From Scytalidium lignicola (taxonomy: Eukaryota > Ascomycota > Leotiomycetes), in NCBI GenBank assembly GCA_002812745.2, contig NCSJ02000444.1, forward strand, positions 1-30,922: a stretch of DNA of 30,922 nucleotides, read 5' to 3'. The notes beneath the pieces were generated by a model. The model had not been told where the DNA came from. It was given only the letters and a program-made list of their open reading frames with translations, and searched no databases. Below are positions 1 through 10,011 of the stretch, in pieces. The stretch's first letter is position 1; each line of letters opens with the position of its first letter. The position numbers were made by a program, and so were the translations under genes.

Positions 1-186
1 GAAATTGGCGGAGATATGTACGAACCTGGCACTGCATGGGAACGAGGTTATCAACGTGGAATTTCATCGATCTATCATACAGATTCTATGGAGGAAACAG
101 CCAAATTGGCTGACGAGGCAATGCTAGCGTCAGAGACCTGGGACGTAGTTCAAGAGACCCAAGATTGTATTGAAATATTACCGTAG
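1..186 (+). CDS. C-terminal end of an unidentified protein (partial)
   Basis: Frame 1 is open from the window edge for 61 codons and closes at a TAG at 184-186. The fragment starts EIGGDMYEPGTAWERGYQ and ends in QDCIEILP. It is acidic in its second half and has no motif I recognise. An open run of this length is only modestly unlikely by chance. It sits about 100 bp upstream of a 21-bp tandem duplication and a tRNA-like remnant, so it could be the end of a mobile-element ORF rather than a host gene. I do not assign a function. Confidence 0.3.
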   Translation, partial: EIGGDMYEPGTAWERGYQRGISSIYHTDSMEETAKLADEAMLASETWDVVQETQDCIEILP

Positions 187-286
187 TTAATTTTGAATTG
201 ATTTGATTCGTCACATTAAAGGATTATGAGATTACTAACAAATTACTATGGGAAGTGGTGGTCCGGGCGTGACCGATACCGGTAGT

Positions 287-328
287 TGGCGGCGATTTAG
301 CTAAAGCTGGCGGCGATTTAGTTATCCC
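287..328. repeat. Imperfect 21-bp tandem duplication
   Basis: Two adjacent copies (287-307 and 308-328) share TGGCGGCGATTTAG (287-300 and 308-321), separated by CTAAAGC. The GC-rich motif stands out in AT-rich surroundings. It may be the end of a transposon, but the partner end is not in this window. Confidence 0.6.
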
Positions 329-363
329 CAATGACAATTGCACAAATTAATTTCGTGAATTGA

Positions 364-418
364 GGTTCATATAGGAATCGAACCAATATCTCCAGAATCA
401 CCATCACAACAATGAACC
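364..418 (-). pseudogene. tRNA-like remnant lacking an anticodon arm
   Basis: Read on the minus strand, 418-412 (GGTTCAT) pairs perfectly with 370-364 (ATGAACC), like a 7-bp acceptor stem. The segment 387-371 forms a T-arm-like hairpin (4 of 5 pairs) containing GGTTCGATTCC, which matches the RNA polymerase III box B consensus. Only 24 nt lie between the acceptor and the T-arm, too few for both a D-arm and an anticodon arm. The left part faintly resembles a Gln/Glu-type D-arm. I read it as a deleted tRNA gene or tRNA-derived repeat fragment, not a working tRNA. Confidence 0.4.
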
Positions 419-843
419 AGTTTGCCGGAGGCAATCCAGTGGGGGGTGGACCCGTCAAGGCTCGAAGTCCTTAATTGTCCTTATCAAAGCGTGACAAGAG
501 TCGAGAAAGATTTGGGCGATTGGCGATAAATGCGAGAAATATCGCATCACGTGTTGAAGTTACCCAATCAGGAGCGCGGAAATGCCGGTATGCGATGCAG
601 ACAACGTTGCGCACCTTCCTCTTTTACTTGGCTCGCGGTCATAAACAGCTTGCGCAGTCTCGATGTCACGGTCTTGATCAGATCATTGAGTTTGAGGGCT
701 TTCCGGATAGTTTCTCTCAAACTTCTGGCATTCTCTCTTATTCAGAGAGAACTGCACGCTTCTTCCGCCGCATCCGTCTTTCGATTTCAGTAATCCACGC
801 GTTCGAGTTTCAGGGGACGGCTTCGTCCTCAATTCTAAAAACT

Positions 844-2419
844 ATGGCTGTCAAAAGCCACATTGCTCCAGCGATTGCTGCGGTGTTGCTGCTTTCTGTA
901 AGAGGAGCAGCGGCTCATGGCCAACATACGAACAATCTTCCAGAAGGCCAGTATATGAGCGAGGATCCTATCGTACGTTTATGCTCCGCAAACACAAGTG
1001 AGGAAGAATACGTGCTGACCTAGGTTTAGGATTCGATATTATGGACTCATATATTGCTGATGATGCTGTCCTTTGGCATCATATTCCCAGCCGGCATGGT
1101 CCTTGGTGTAAGTCGTTCAAATTCCAAATATAACTTCGTGGCATTTGCTGAATTTGGCCGTGGTAGATTGTTCGAAACCGATGGCATGTCCCGGTCCAGG
1201 TTCTGGGAACAGTTATTTCAATAGTTGCGTACTTTCTGGGACATCTACACAAGGGACGAGCGTTTAAACATAATATCCATGGTTCCTTCGCCAATGTCTT
1301 GATGCTCATGCTCGTTGTCCAAGTTGTCTTTGGGATCTATTTGAAATTCCACATCACGAAAGGATTTCATGGAAAGATTAGAAAAGTTGCGGTTGTTGGA
1401 CATGGCATTGTAGGCAAGCTTATGCCTATTGTGTCTTGGATACAGATCCTCTTCGGCGGTATCACGGCTCTCGGCTTTTGTCATGATGACCATCTAGGTC
1501 AATGTCTTGCTCACTTTATTATGGGCAGTGCTTTTATCGCATATGGTATTCTTCTCACGATCGTTTTGCTTGTCGGGCAGGTCTGGCTCAGAAGGACCGG
1601 CAGGTCTCAAGAATTTTTTGATTCGGTTGTCATCGCCGCGTGGGGATGCGTCAATACTTTCACAGAACATAGATGGGGAGGACCATGGGTTGCAAATGAT
1701 ATCCAACATACAACGATGGGAGTAATTTGGTGGTCTGCCGGCCTCGCTGGTATCTGGTTGAGCAGGAAGAGAGATGGATCTCCAAAGAGGAACTTCGTCC
1801 CTGCTGCTGTCCTTATATTAACTGGATGGGGTATGAGTGGCCATCCACAACACCTAATGATTAGCACCATGGTTCATACGATATTCGGATATACCCTCAT
1901 GGCTGCTGGATTTACGAGGATTATTGAAATTACATTCGTCTTAAAAGACCAAAACACTCTGAGCGATGAGGGAGATGCAAACAGTTTCCAATACATCCCA
2001 CCTTTCGTGAGTCTGCATTTACTCTACGATCTATTGTAAGATGCTAACAATATATTTAGTTGCTATATGCTGCTGGATTCTTATTTATGGGAGCTACAGA
2101 ACAGCAAATGCAGATGATGACAGATGCGGGTATCTCTCACGTATCATACATCCTCGTAATCTACAGTTTTGCATTCCTGATGTTCCTCCTCACCAATATG
2201 CTCATCCACCTCTACGCAGTAAACACTGCTCCTCCGGTGCCTGCCAAGGATATTGAGAGACCACCAAGATTGCCTCGTGCAAATGGTCACAGTCGAGCCA
2301 CAGACTCTACACAAATTAGGGATGCAGAAGAGTTTGAATTGGCGGGTCTAATGAGTGACGAAGAGTCACCTGAGAGTCCTAGCACATTAGGAAGGAACAA
2401 TCAGGCACGCGTTGAATAA
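844..2419 (+). CDS. YTP1-like integral membrane protein
   Basis: Four exons are inferred: 844-972, 1030-1107, 1167-2006 and 2060-2419. They join in frame to 468 aa, with donors GTACGT, GTAAGT and GTGAGT and TAG acceptors; intron 3 has a GCTAAC branch-like site at 2043-2048. The first ~24 residues look like a signal peptide ending GAAA-HG. A hydrophobic segment follows at ~46-68 (DUF2427-like part), then many membrane segments. Family-typical signatures include GHLHKGRAFKHNIHG, FTEHRWGGPW and DIQHTTMGVIWW, as in the Ytp1 C-terminal domain. The last ~70 residues form a polar, acidic tail (MSDEESPESP). The family is fungal, multi-spanning and of unknown biochemical role; histidine-rich loops hint at metal or haem binding, which is inference. 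It is convergent with PTH1. Confidence 0.88.
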
Positions 2420-2650
2420 GACGTGGTATCTCTTTTCTTCTTTTTCATTCATTTCTGGTTATTCTATAGGGTATATAATGCATGGTCCGGAGTTAGTGTT
2501 ACAAGTAGTGTACATAAAGCAATAACTTAATCAGATACAACCAGAGAATATATCTTGATACTATGACAACCTCTTTTGTCGCAGCTTAAGAAGCCAGCAA
2601 TCCAAGACCGTGAAAACGCCTTAAATGCAAATCGTCAGGCAATTCTCTCC

Positions 2651-3415
2651 CTAGTCCACTGACAACTTTCTCAGCTCACCTTCGACCCTCCCCACAGAAG
2701 CTAAAATCGCATCTCTCTCCTGTCCAGTCATCTTTCGAAGCACATAATCAGCGACGGCCTTTGGTTCCCGACTAATCGGCCTCCCAATGCCTATCCCAAT
2801 GCGCGTATAATCCACCCCAGGCATCGTATCCCTGATGCTCTTCAACCCGTTATGACCCCTGGGGCTGTTCTTCCCACTCTTTACTTTCACCATGCCCAGT
2901 CCCAATTCCAACTCATCATGCAGAACAACCAACTTCCCCAATTCTCCATTCCGTTGCGCGTCCTTTAAAAATGCCTTCCATGCGCTTGAGAGCGCGGGAC
3001 CAGAGATGTTCATTAGAGAAGGTGATTGCCATAATGTGAAATCTGGTCCAGTGGAGATTAGACCGTTGCCATGTGCTCGGGATTTCTGCAAGGGAGAGAA
3101 GGAGAGGGTTCGAGCTAGCTCGGTCAGAACTGTGTGGCCTGCGCTGTGAAGAGTGTTGAGGTAAGGCGATGGATTGCCTATTGAGCAGACGAGGAGACGG
3201 AGAGGGACTGCCATTGAGAATATAAGGGCAGGTGGAATTGAGGAAGGGCGTGCTATAATAGTGGCATTGTTGTTGTTGTTATCTTGCACAGCTTCTGAAG
3301 ATCTCCTTTGTGTGGATTTTAAGGTGGTGTTCGAGAAATTTGGAGATGAGGCTGCGCTCGGCAATTTATTTCTGCGACGCTGCGTCATTGAGATGAATTT
3401 TGACCTCGATGACAA
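2651..3415 (-). CDS. PTH1: Peptidyl-tRNA hydrolase, bacterial/mitochondrial type (Pth1)
   Basis: Single-exon ORF of 254 aa. The enzyme cleaves the ester bond of peptidyl-tRNAs released from stalled ribosomes; the eukaryotic Pth1 form is usually mitochondrial. The core begins about residue 68 (MAVPLRLLVCSIGNP). Visible active-site positions are N81 in GNPSPYLNTLHSAG, the catalytic His H90, N136 in SLMNISG, D167 in VVLHDELELGLG and N189 in RGHNG. The first 67 residues are Arg/Ser-rich with an Asn run and could be a targeting sequence. An internal ATG at 3214-3212 starts right at the conserved core, so initiation there would give a shorter 187-aa form. Its 3' end faces YTP1 with a 231-bp gap. 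Confidence 0.92.
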   Translation of the reverse strand: MSSRSKFISMTQRRRNKLPSAASSPNFSNTTLKSTQRRSSEAVQDNNNNNATIIARPSSIPPALIFSMAVPLRLLVCSIGNPSPYLNTLHSAGHTVLTELARTLSFSPLQKSRAHGNGLISTGPDFTLWQSPSLMNISGPALSSAWKAFLKDAQRNGELGKLVVLHDELELGLGMVKVKSGKNSPRGHNGLKSIRDTMPGVDYTRIGIGIGRPISREPKAVADYVLRKMTGQERDAILASVGRVEGELRKLSVD

Positions 3416-3833
3416 GGCTGGAGGAATTCTTCAAGTAAATTCGTAAATCTAAATTTATATAGCAATTATAAAGGAGAATATAGTTGTTTAGGCCATCCTT
3501 AAGAGCATATTCTCTCTACCTACCTTTGCTTAATAATTACAAAGCCCCTGCATAATTTGTCATAATAGAGTTTCCAAAAGAGTCATACCGGAAGAATACC
3601 AAACGGTGGCGAAGTCAGCTTCTGTATCTAGTGTGCCTACGCCCCAAATCCAACATAATCACTTGATCGGCCACACTCAAAGATGCTCGGAAAGAGGAGA
3701 TTGGCCAAGTCAAGTTTTTAGAGAATTGCACAAGCAGCGTGCGCCGCACGAGAGTGAACTGGAAGAGCCACCTTAAATTCATTACCAGAGACGCCGTCAC
3801 CCTATCTACACATTACGCTTCATAAAATATTCA
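3416..3833. other. Intergenic: RVS161 3' UTR and PTH1 upstream region
   Basis: This 418-bp gap between two minus-strand genes shows no conserved coding content. A 61-codon minus-strand frame (3800-3615) has no recognisable features. Confidence 0.6.
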
Positions 3834-4944
3834 TCAAACCGTCCCACTAATGCTCAGTTCCCTAATGTCTTGCAAAACCTGCTCAACTCTGCTATCAAGC
3901 TGACCTTCTGCGTACTGGTCTCTGGTATCAGAGTCCAAATATTGCTGAACTTGTGCCATCCTCGAATATGCCTCCGCGCAGAACCGTAATTGGATCTTAA
4001 CGAGAGCCTCGAAGCTGGGGTCAAGGTAAGGCACGCGAAGGTCAATAAGTTGGGGGAGTTCTGTGAAAAGTTGCTCGTTGAGTTGCTCATAGGCTGCTTT
4101 CGCCATTTCTGTTTCTTTCTCGGCCCGGGGAAGTTTTGTAACATCCTTGTCAGGTTTTTCAACTAGTCGCTTGACTTTCGCTCGCATGGAATCGTAATCT
4201 AGGAGCTTGTTGTTGCGTTTCTTGATACCTGTGACAATGACATTAGCCCAAATACCAATTTCCAGCGCGGGTGGGGTTCCATACACTCGTTTATATCTGG
4301 GAAGTATGCGCAAAATCGAGTGATGGGATCAAGGACTGTCGTTCTGTATCACGTTTAGTCGGATCTTCCAAAAGTTCCCTAGCCGGCATACCGATATGGC
4401 CCGTCAAGAGCCTTGATTGTCTCTGCGTCCAAATCCTCGACGGCTTGTTTATAACTTCTGCTAACTCCATCCCTAGCTCCAGCATCACCATAAAACGCAT
4501 CGATTGTCTCGGCGATTCGCATTTGCGAGGCCGTCATGGCTGTTCCATTCATCAGCAAACGTTCCTTCTTCACTCCCTGCTATCGCTTCATACCTCGTAA
4601 CGAATCCAGATATCCTTTTGCCTCTTTCTGTAATCTGTTGGCAGCGGCTTCCATGGTTCGATAACGCCTATAGAGATCGTTAGGCAATAATTCAAGCTGA
4701 AGACTCCTCCGTTTCTACCTTTCTTCAATCTCATAATCCCGATCATTGGTCTTCTCCACATGACCTATGTAAAACCCGTTAACAATTCATAGGATACTAA
4801 AGAAGAATATCTACATACCAGTTTTCATCATAACCTGGGTCGTCGCTCGGCCGACACCCTTCTTGAAGCCTGCATTGGATCAGTCGGTTTTATCCGGTAC
4901 GTCTTGTGCCTTTAATCATTGCAGAACATACCTGCCCACGACAT
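3834..4944 (-). CDS. RVS161: BAR-domain protein Rvs161 (amphiphysin-like; Hob3 orthologue)
   Basis: Seven exons are inferred on the minus strand: 4944-4932, 4869-4819, 4764-4719, 4667-4594, 4539-4392, 4343-4285 and 4228-3834. All six introns are 48-62 nt, and the joined frame codes for 261 aa, close to yeast Rvs161 (265). The N-terminus MSWAGFKKGVGRATTQ is the family's amphipathic N-BAR start. It continues through MTASQMRIAETIDAFYG, DPITRFCAYFPDINE and KKRNNKLLDYDSMRAKVKRL to ELPQLIDLRVPYLDPSFEAL. BAR dimers bind and curve membranes at actin patches during endocytosis and cell fusion; in yeast it pairs with Rvs167, which is not in this window. It is divergent from ALB1 over 456 bp. The first exon codes only four residues plus one base, so naive ORF calling misses the start. 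Confidence 0.93.
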
Positions 4945-5400
4945 GTTGCCGGAGTTATCGCAATTTCAACAGCCTAGAGGCGGAGATCAAATTTAGGAGT
5001 CTGCAATTATCACTAGAGAATAAATGTGCTGAACAGGGTCTCTGGAAATTGGAGACAAAAAACCGCTTACTTCGACGTTCCACGGACTTGACGGCGGTTG
5101 GAAGTGCGAGTTATTGACGACAACGTCTGTGGCTGTGCGGCTGCCTGAGAAAAGAGAAGCTGAGGCTAGAAAAACCCCACCAAAAAACGGAACGAAGATC
5201 CGAAGATCCCCCGCATGGGAAATCTAGAATTTCAAATGTCACCAAAAATGAAACCTCGAAAACTTTACCTTTCACAAACCTTCACAATCTCCAATTCTTC
5301 AAAATATAATTTCTCAAAAAAATACTGAAATACTAAAAAAAACTTATATCAATCTCTCCCCACCTTTACATAGACCTTCCAACAAAAACAAAAAAACAAG
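4945..5400. promoter_or_regulatory. Shared divergent upstream region of RVS161 and ALB1
   Basis: The 456-bp gap separates the start codons of two divergent genes and must contain both promoters. The ALB1-proximal 120 bp is rich in A and CT tracts and lacks ATGs close to the start, typical of a highly expressed fungal 5' leader; the ALB1 start context is ACAAGATGCC. An 84-codon frame at 4863-5117 overlaps RVS161 exons antisense and is not a gene. Confidence 0.55.
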
Positions 5401-5778
5401 ATGCCATCCCGCTCCAACCCCAACGTCCCCAATAAACAACGCCGAGTCGCCAATCGATCCAAAGTCCAAAAGAAACGCGCCGTCAGCAAGATCAGTAAAC
5501 ACCCTCGCGGCACCTCACAAAGCACTGTCCTATACCCTACCAGCGGTCCATTAGCCCCCCTCTCAGGCAAGAAAGCTAGGAAAGTGGAGAAGGCGCGCAA
5601 TCATGCTAGACAAAGGGCGTTGGAGAAGGAGATGTTGGAGAGAGGGGAGGTGCAGATGACTGATGCATTGAAGACCACGACTACTACTCCCACGGGATCG
5701 AAGCAGAAAAAACAGCAACAGGTAGAAATGGAGGGGAAGACGGAGGGTGAGATGATGGATGTTGATGATATTGCGTGA
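5401..5778 (+). CDS. ALB1: Ribosome assembly factor Alb1
   Basis: Intronless, 125 aa, strongly basic in its first 80 residues and acidic at the end (MMDVDDIA). The N-terminal stretch (RRVANRSKVQKKRAVSK) and the block GPLAPLSGKKARKVEKARNH at ~49-68 match the fungal Alb1 family. Alb1 is a shuttling factor on pre-60S ribosomal particles that works with Arx1 in nuclear export and late large-subunit maturation. The length is near that of other filamentous-fungal Alb1 proteins. It is transcribed away from RVS161 and converges on the N-BAR gene. The start is the first ATG after a CT/A-rich leader. Confidence 0.88.
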   Translation: MPSRSNPNVPNKQRRVANRSKVQKKRAVSKISKHPRGTSQSTVLYPTSGPLAPLSGKKARKVEKARNHARQRALEKEMLERGEVQMTDALKTTTTTPTGSKQKKQQQVEMEGKTEGEMMDVDDIA

Positions 5779-6312
5779 AGGGGTCAAGCAAGGGGGAGTA
5801 ATCGATATACACAATTGGCAAGCTGGGATTTTTGCTATTGTCNAAAGAAAGAGCGGTCATAGCATTCCATTGGAAGGGCGTTTTACGGGAACCGGTGTTA
5901 GGATTTTTTTCTTCTTATTTTTCTTTTGTAGCATCATGGGACAAAGTCATAGACAGGAATTTCAAAAAGCAGAGCTCCCTTAAAAGTATTATACCAGAAA
6001 CTTGAAGATAGAAAAGAAAGGAGCACACAAGGTATTTCCAATTCACTCTATCAAAGAAACATATTTTAAAGAAAAACCTGGAGGTTAACGCTGTATATGA
6101 TAATAACAATGAAACCCGACACAGGAGAGCACAGAAGAAAATAATTTCCCCCTTCCCAAAAAGAAACGCCAGCCAAAGAATGCCCTTCCTTTGCAANTTT
6201 TTTTCTTTCAATTTACTGCTACCGAATCCCCAACGCCAGCTTAGCCTAACAACAATCGTAAAAGACCCCTGCTCAGCAGGCACTAGCTCTTTCGTCTCAT
6301 CTGCCTTTTTCT
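5779..6312. other. Intergenic: convergent 3' ends of ALB1 and the N-BAR gene
   Basis: 534 bp, AT-rich, with ambiguous bases at 5843 and 6197. A 133-codon frame on the minus strand (6316-5915) crosses an N and is Phe/Leu/Lys-rich low-complexity translation of T-rich sequence. I do not regard it as a gene. The region presumably holds both transcript ends. Confidence 0.6.
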
Positions 6313-7871
6313 TCAATTTCTAATGATATCCCTCTTTACGGGAAGTGGAGGCGGGGGTTTCTTTGCTCTGCTAGGTGGTGGCGGTGGTGGACCTTTCCTA
6401 TTTGCACTAGCATGTGCAGAATAGTTTGCATTCAAACTTCCCTGGCTCGTAGCCGGGCTGACACTTCGTTCGCGGTAGCTCCGATCAGGACTACCACTGT
6501 TGAATGTGCTATCATCGGAGGGATCACTGAATAAGTCTGAAGGACCAGTGTTGAGACGGTTTGTGGAAGGGCGGAGTTGAGCGCGGAGGCTGCCTACATC
6601 TGCGGGGATTGTGTTATTCCTGGTTTGACTCGGCGTGCTTCTACCGGATACTGATTCGCGGTATATAGATGTTGGGCCTTGGAAAGTCTGGGAACGGGTG
6701 TAACTAGGACGATCGCGAGCAGGGGACGAAGGAGCTAGGTAGTCATCACGTATATGCATGCGGCTCGTCGAGGTTTCCAGCCGGTTGCTGGATGGGACAC
6801 GGCCTTGAGAGCGGATTGATGGGCGCGCCGGGAGTTCTGGTTCAGGCTCGTCGTGAATCGTTAATCGCTCGTTATAGGAGTGTGCAGTGTTAGAGCGGGA
6901 GCGGGCGGCGGGACGGCGCTGTTCCCGTGGCGGAGGAGAGGTAGCACTATTTTTTATGTTAGAAATGTATGGGAACGAAATACTCATCGGGACACCTACC
7001 CAGCTGGCCAATCTCTCTTTAAACGAAGGAGCTCTTCGCGACACCTTTCGTGATATTCCAGCTCAGCTTCCAGGAAAGCTCCAAGATCAGCAACGCTGTC
7101 GGTCTCGGCTTCTTTGATATCCTGCATTCGGCGGAAGACATCCTCACTAGACTCTTCATATTTTGCTTTCTGAGATCGAAGTTCTTCCTCGACTCTGAAG
7201 TCCTCCTTCTTTGCCTTTTGCATCTTCGAGAGTGACGCATCATATGCGAGACGTCGATTTTCGAGCTTCTTCCGTGCAGCCTAAGGAGCTTTAGCATTTA
7301 CGGTCATTATAGTCATTTGTGAAATATATACCTGATACTCTTTCATCATTGCTAGAGATCGCTCGAGAGATTCGAGCCAGCCAGTGGTAATATTAGCCAC
7401 GAAACTCTCTTGTACCCGAGCAATCCTATCGTTGGCTCTGCCCATAGCTACAGTCCATATCAATAACTACATCTTTTCAACTCAAAAACTTATAAAACAT
7501 ACCAATGAGACAATTTCCAAACTCCGAATCAGGTTCGAAGTCCTCGCCATGGTGCGTCATTGACTGCCCGAGATATTGGACAGGCAGGATCTTTTCCCTG
7601 TCCTCTATCTCGTTGCGCTTCGAAAGAGACTTGACATAGACAGTCATTGATTTGTGGAGCTTCTCCATTCCTAGATACTTCTATTAGTCTTTTATTCCAA
7701 ACATAGACAATAATTATATTTTATCCACGGCTTACCTTCATGCCGAAGGGTCATTTCCATCTCGAGCTCCTTGAACTCATCAGAGACGGCCGTCTTGGAC
7801 TCGGCGCCCATCTTCTCCCCCGCCCATTGCTTGACCCGGTCGAGCTTTTTTGATATTAAGCTGCTCTGCAT
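6313..7871 (-). CDS. Endophilin-like N-BAR protein with proline-rich tail
   Basis: Five exons are inferred: 7871-7736, 7670-7503, 7447-7332, 7280-7000 and 6946-6313, giving 444 aa. The N-terminus MQSSLISKKLDRVKQWAGEK is an amphipathic helix. The charged, helical body runs to ~residue 234 (for example FKELEMEMTLRHEG, YLGQSMTHHGEDF, ESLERSLAMMKEYQ, FLEAELEYHERCREEL), as in N-BAR/endophilin-type proteins. The remaining ~210 residues are Ser/Pro/Arg-rich and disordered, ending in two proline runs (KGPPPPPPSRAKKPPPPLPV) that look like SH3-binding sites. No SH3 domain is encoded, unlike animal endophilin or yeast Rvs167. A role in membrane curvature during endocytosis or vesicle transport is inferred. 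A run-on frame through the last intron looks like an alternative start, but that segment has clean splice sites. Confidence 0.85.
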
Positions 7872-10011
7872 TTTGTTGTATTTATTCCTTCAATGGGAAG
7901 TGTTGAATTTTAGGGGGTATGTCGTTACGGGGTATTTTGTTTGGAGGGACACCGTCACCGGAATCTGCGGTTTCCTGTTGATTTGCGACCGCGGGGTGAG
8001 ATTAGCACGAAGCATGCAGTACTTCCGTAAGTTATTGAGTACTCTGCGGATGACTTCGCAATGCACCACGAGCAGATATATAAGGTGCGTTAATTGATGG
8101 CAATCTAATACTCGCCAACCTCCAATTTTGCTGGATTGATCCCAAATCTCGAGTGGCTGTGGCAAAGAAAGTAATGTAAAGGTGTTTACAACTCGTGCTC
8201 AATGGCAAGAAGCGGCAGATCGGACCACCGTAGGGCGGGGAGGATTGGACCAACGATGAGAGATTGGGAAGGGTGGGAGAACGCTATTCAACCAGGGAAG
8301 AGCAAACGAGTGTGGAGTCCTGGGTCGCAAAGTTCGATGTCGAGAGGGATGCTGGCCCTCGGTGGCTGGAGAGAGACCTCGTGGTTGCAGCAATGCCGTG
8401 GTCCAGACGCCTGATAACGGTGGGCAGGTCGGTGAACAAGGCCTAGAAGGGAAGCTCGGAGGTTTTTCGTAAGATTAGATGGCTGGATGTAGAAAGAGGG
8501 AAGAAAACAAGCAACGAAGGTATTTTTAACGAGTGAATAAATGAATATAGAGATGGATGGATTGAAGGTGCATATAAAGGGGGAAGGAAGTAAGTTTAGG
8601 AGGAAGAAAATGTTAAAATGGTCAATGTGCGAGACAAGCTCGCGGCTGCCAGCGGTAGCGTCTGCTTTTGGTGTATTATTTTATCACCACTGCCCACCAG
8701 CGACCCAAACGTGCCTTCGTACTCTTTTTCGGATCCTACCAAAAAAACACTAATTATGACAGGAAACTACATCAAATCATCGTCCTTCGACCAGGCTATT
8801 CCCAGTGAGCCTTACCTCATCGTTGCCAGAATTAGAATCAGCCTCCTCACCACTGCGCTCACTGCATAACCTCAAGTATAGGTCCTCTTGCAGACCTGCA
8901 GAGCTACTGGCCGCGATCATCAGTTTCGAAAACCGCCCATCGAGACCAATGTGGTTCCAAGCTGGTTTCCCGCTGTTTGGGTGTTCCAGAATGTTGCAAC
9001 GTCCGCCAACCGCCACCCACCCACCACTTTGGAGGGCCAGGCACTGGTAAAAGGCCGAGAAAGGGGGAAAAGGAGGCGGCTTTCACGGCCTGAGAACCAA
9101 CCGCGCATCATGGTAACATCGTGGGTTAATCAACATGGGCTGTACAGCCTGTAAAGCCAAGTCGACTCGACTGCGGATGCATCGGCCACAGTCAACGCGC
9201 CGCAATTGCTGGAATGGAATGCATCCAAAGACCATTTTATCGTCGCGCGCGTTACGATCGTCAAAAGCCACGCGACCAGTTGTCCTTTCCGTGGGCTCCG
9301 GAGACGACCATGCCGCATACATTTCTGCTCGGGCCCTGAAACGATGCTCTTTTTGCTTCCGAGCTCGATGGTGACGTAATGCTTTGATATCGAGATTTAG
9401 TTGATCATAGGATAAAGCTCTTGAAACTCACAGGTAGGTGAAAGAGAACAATTCTTCAGCTCTACAAATAGACGCTAGCCTTGTTAGTCTCCTCATCGTG
9501 AAGGTGGGTGTGTAGTAAAGGTGCGGATTGCGCACCAACAACCGCTTCTGGCACTTTTCCCTCCACCAACCATGACGTTTGCAAACAGTCTCATTCAAGA
9601 AAATTTTTTGAAATTTAGGTCTTTTACCATCATTGTTGTGCAATATCATGTTCGCCAATAGTCAATCTTTTTTTTCCCCCTCCTTTCACTTTTCTTTCTT
9701 CTTCATCTCGCCGAGATTTGTCTTCCTTGGCATAGCCTCGTGCCAACCTCGTTGGCTTGCCAAAGTTGGTGAGAAGGCAATCTTAAATCGAATCGGTACC
9801 TTTCTTGGCGCTCAAAACCAACATCAAGAACACACCACTTATCTCCTATTTGGAAAAAATTGGAAAAAATTGGGAGCTCTAATATTCAATCTGTTATAAC
9901 AAAAATAAAGGGTGTGAATGAGAAAGGTTAGGTTCTGCTGATCCTCAAGGCGTTCAAGGCTTCGGCGTTTGTATAGAAAAGCGCCTCGACGACTCAACAT
10001 GGGCAACACCA
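7872..10011. other. Gene-poor intergenic region
   Basis: 2.1 kb without a gene I can support. The part around 8200-9400 is richer in G+C than its flanks and has several overlapping 60-90 codon frames on both strands with no family signature. A 71-codon frame at 8234-8446 lacks a start. A 10-bp near-tandem repeat TTGGAAAAAA occurs at about 9850-9871. The first few hundred bases are the N-BAR promoter. Confidence 0.45.

Larger units (their letters stand above)
187..843. other. Intergenic: repeat-like debris and YTP1 upstream region
   Basis: No gene is supported here. The left half holds a 21-bp tandem duplication (287-328), a tRNA-like remnant (364-418) and a short ATG frame at 412 (MNQFAGGNPVGGG...) that stops after 20 codons and looks like a gene-fragment start. 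The stretch 475-843 is open in one frame, but that frame runs into the first intron of the YTP1-like gene and shows no family similarity. It is more likely upstream sequence and 5' UTR. Confidence 0.5.

Noticed and set aside
412..474. Short frame MNQFAGGNPVGGG resembling the N-terminus of a Gly/Asn-rich fungal regulator
   Set aside because: It ends after 20 codons without a plausible splice donor, and the resemblance is from memory and too short to name.
475..1023. 182-codon plus-strand ORF overlapping the YTP1 start
   Set aside because: Its last part simply contains YTP1 exon 1 in frame and reads through intron 1. The upstream 120 codons have no family features, and the YTP1 signal peptide begins naturally at 844.
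8234..8446. 71-codon stop-free frame with protein-like codon use
   Set aside because: No ATG start, no recognisable motif, and other frames are also open across the same GC-rich stretch.
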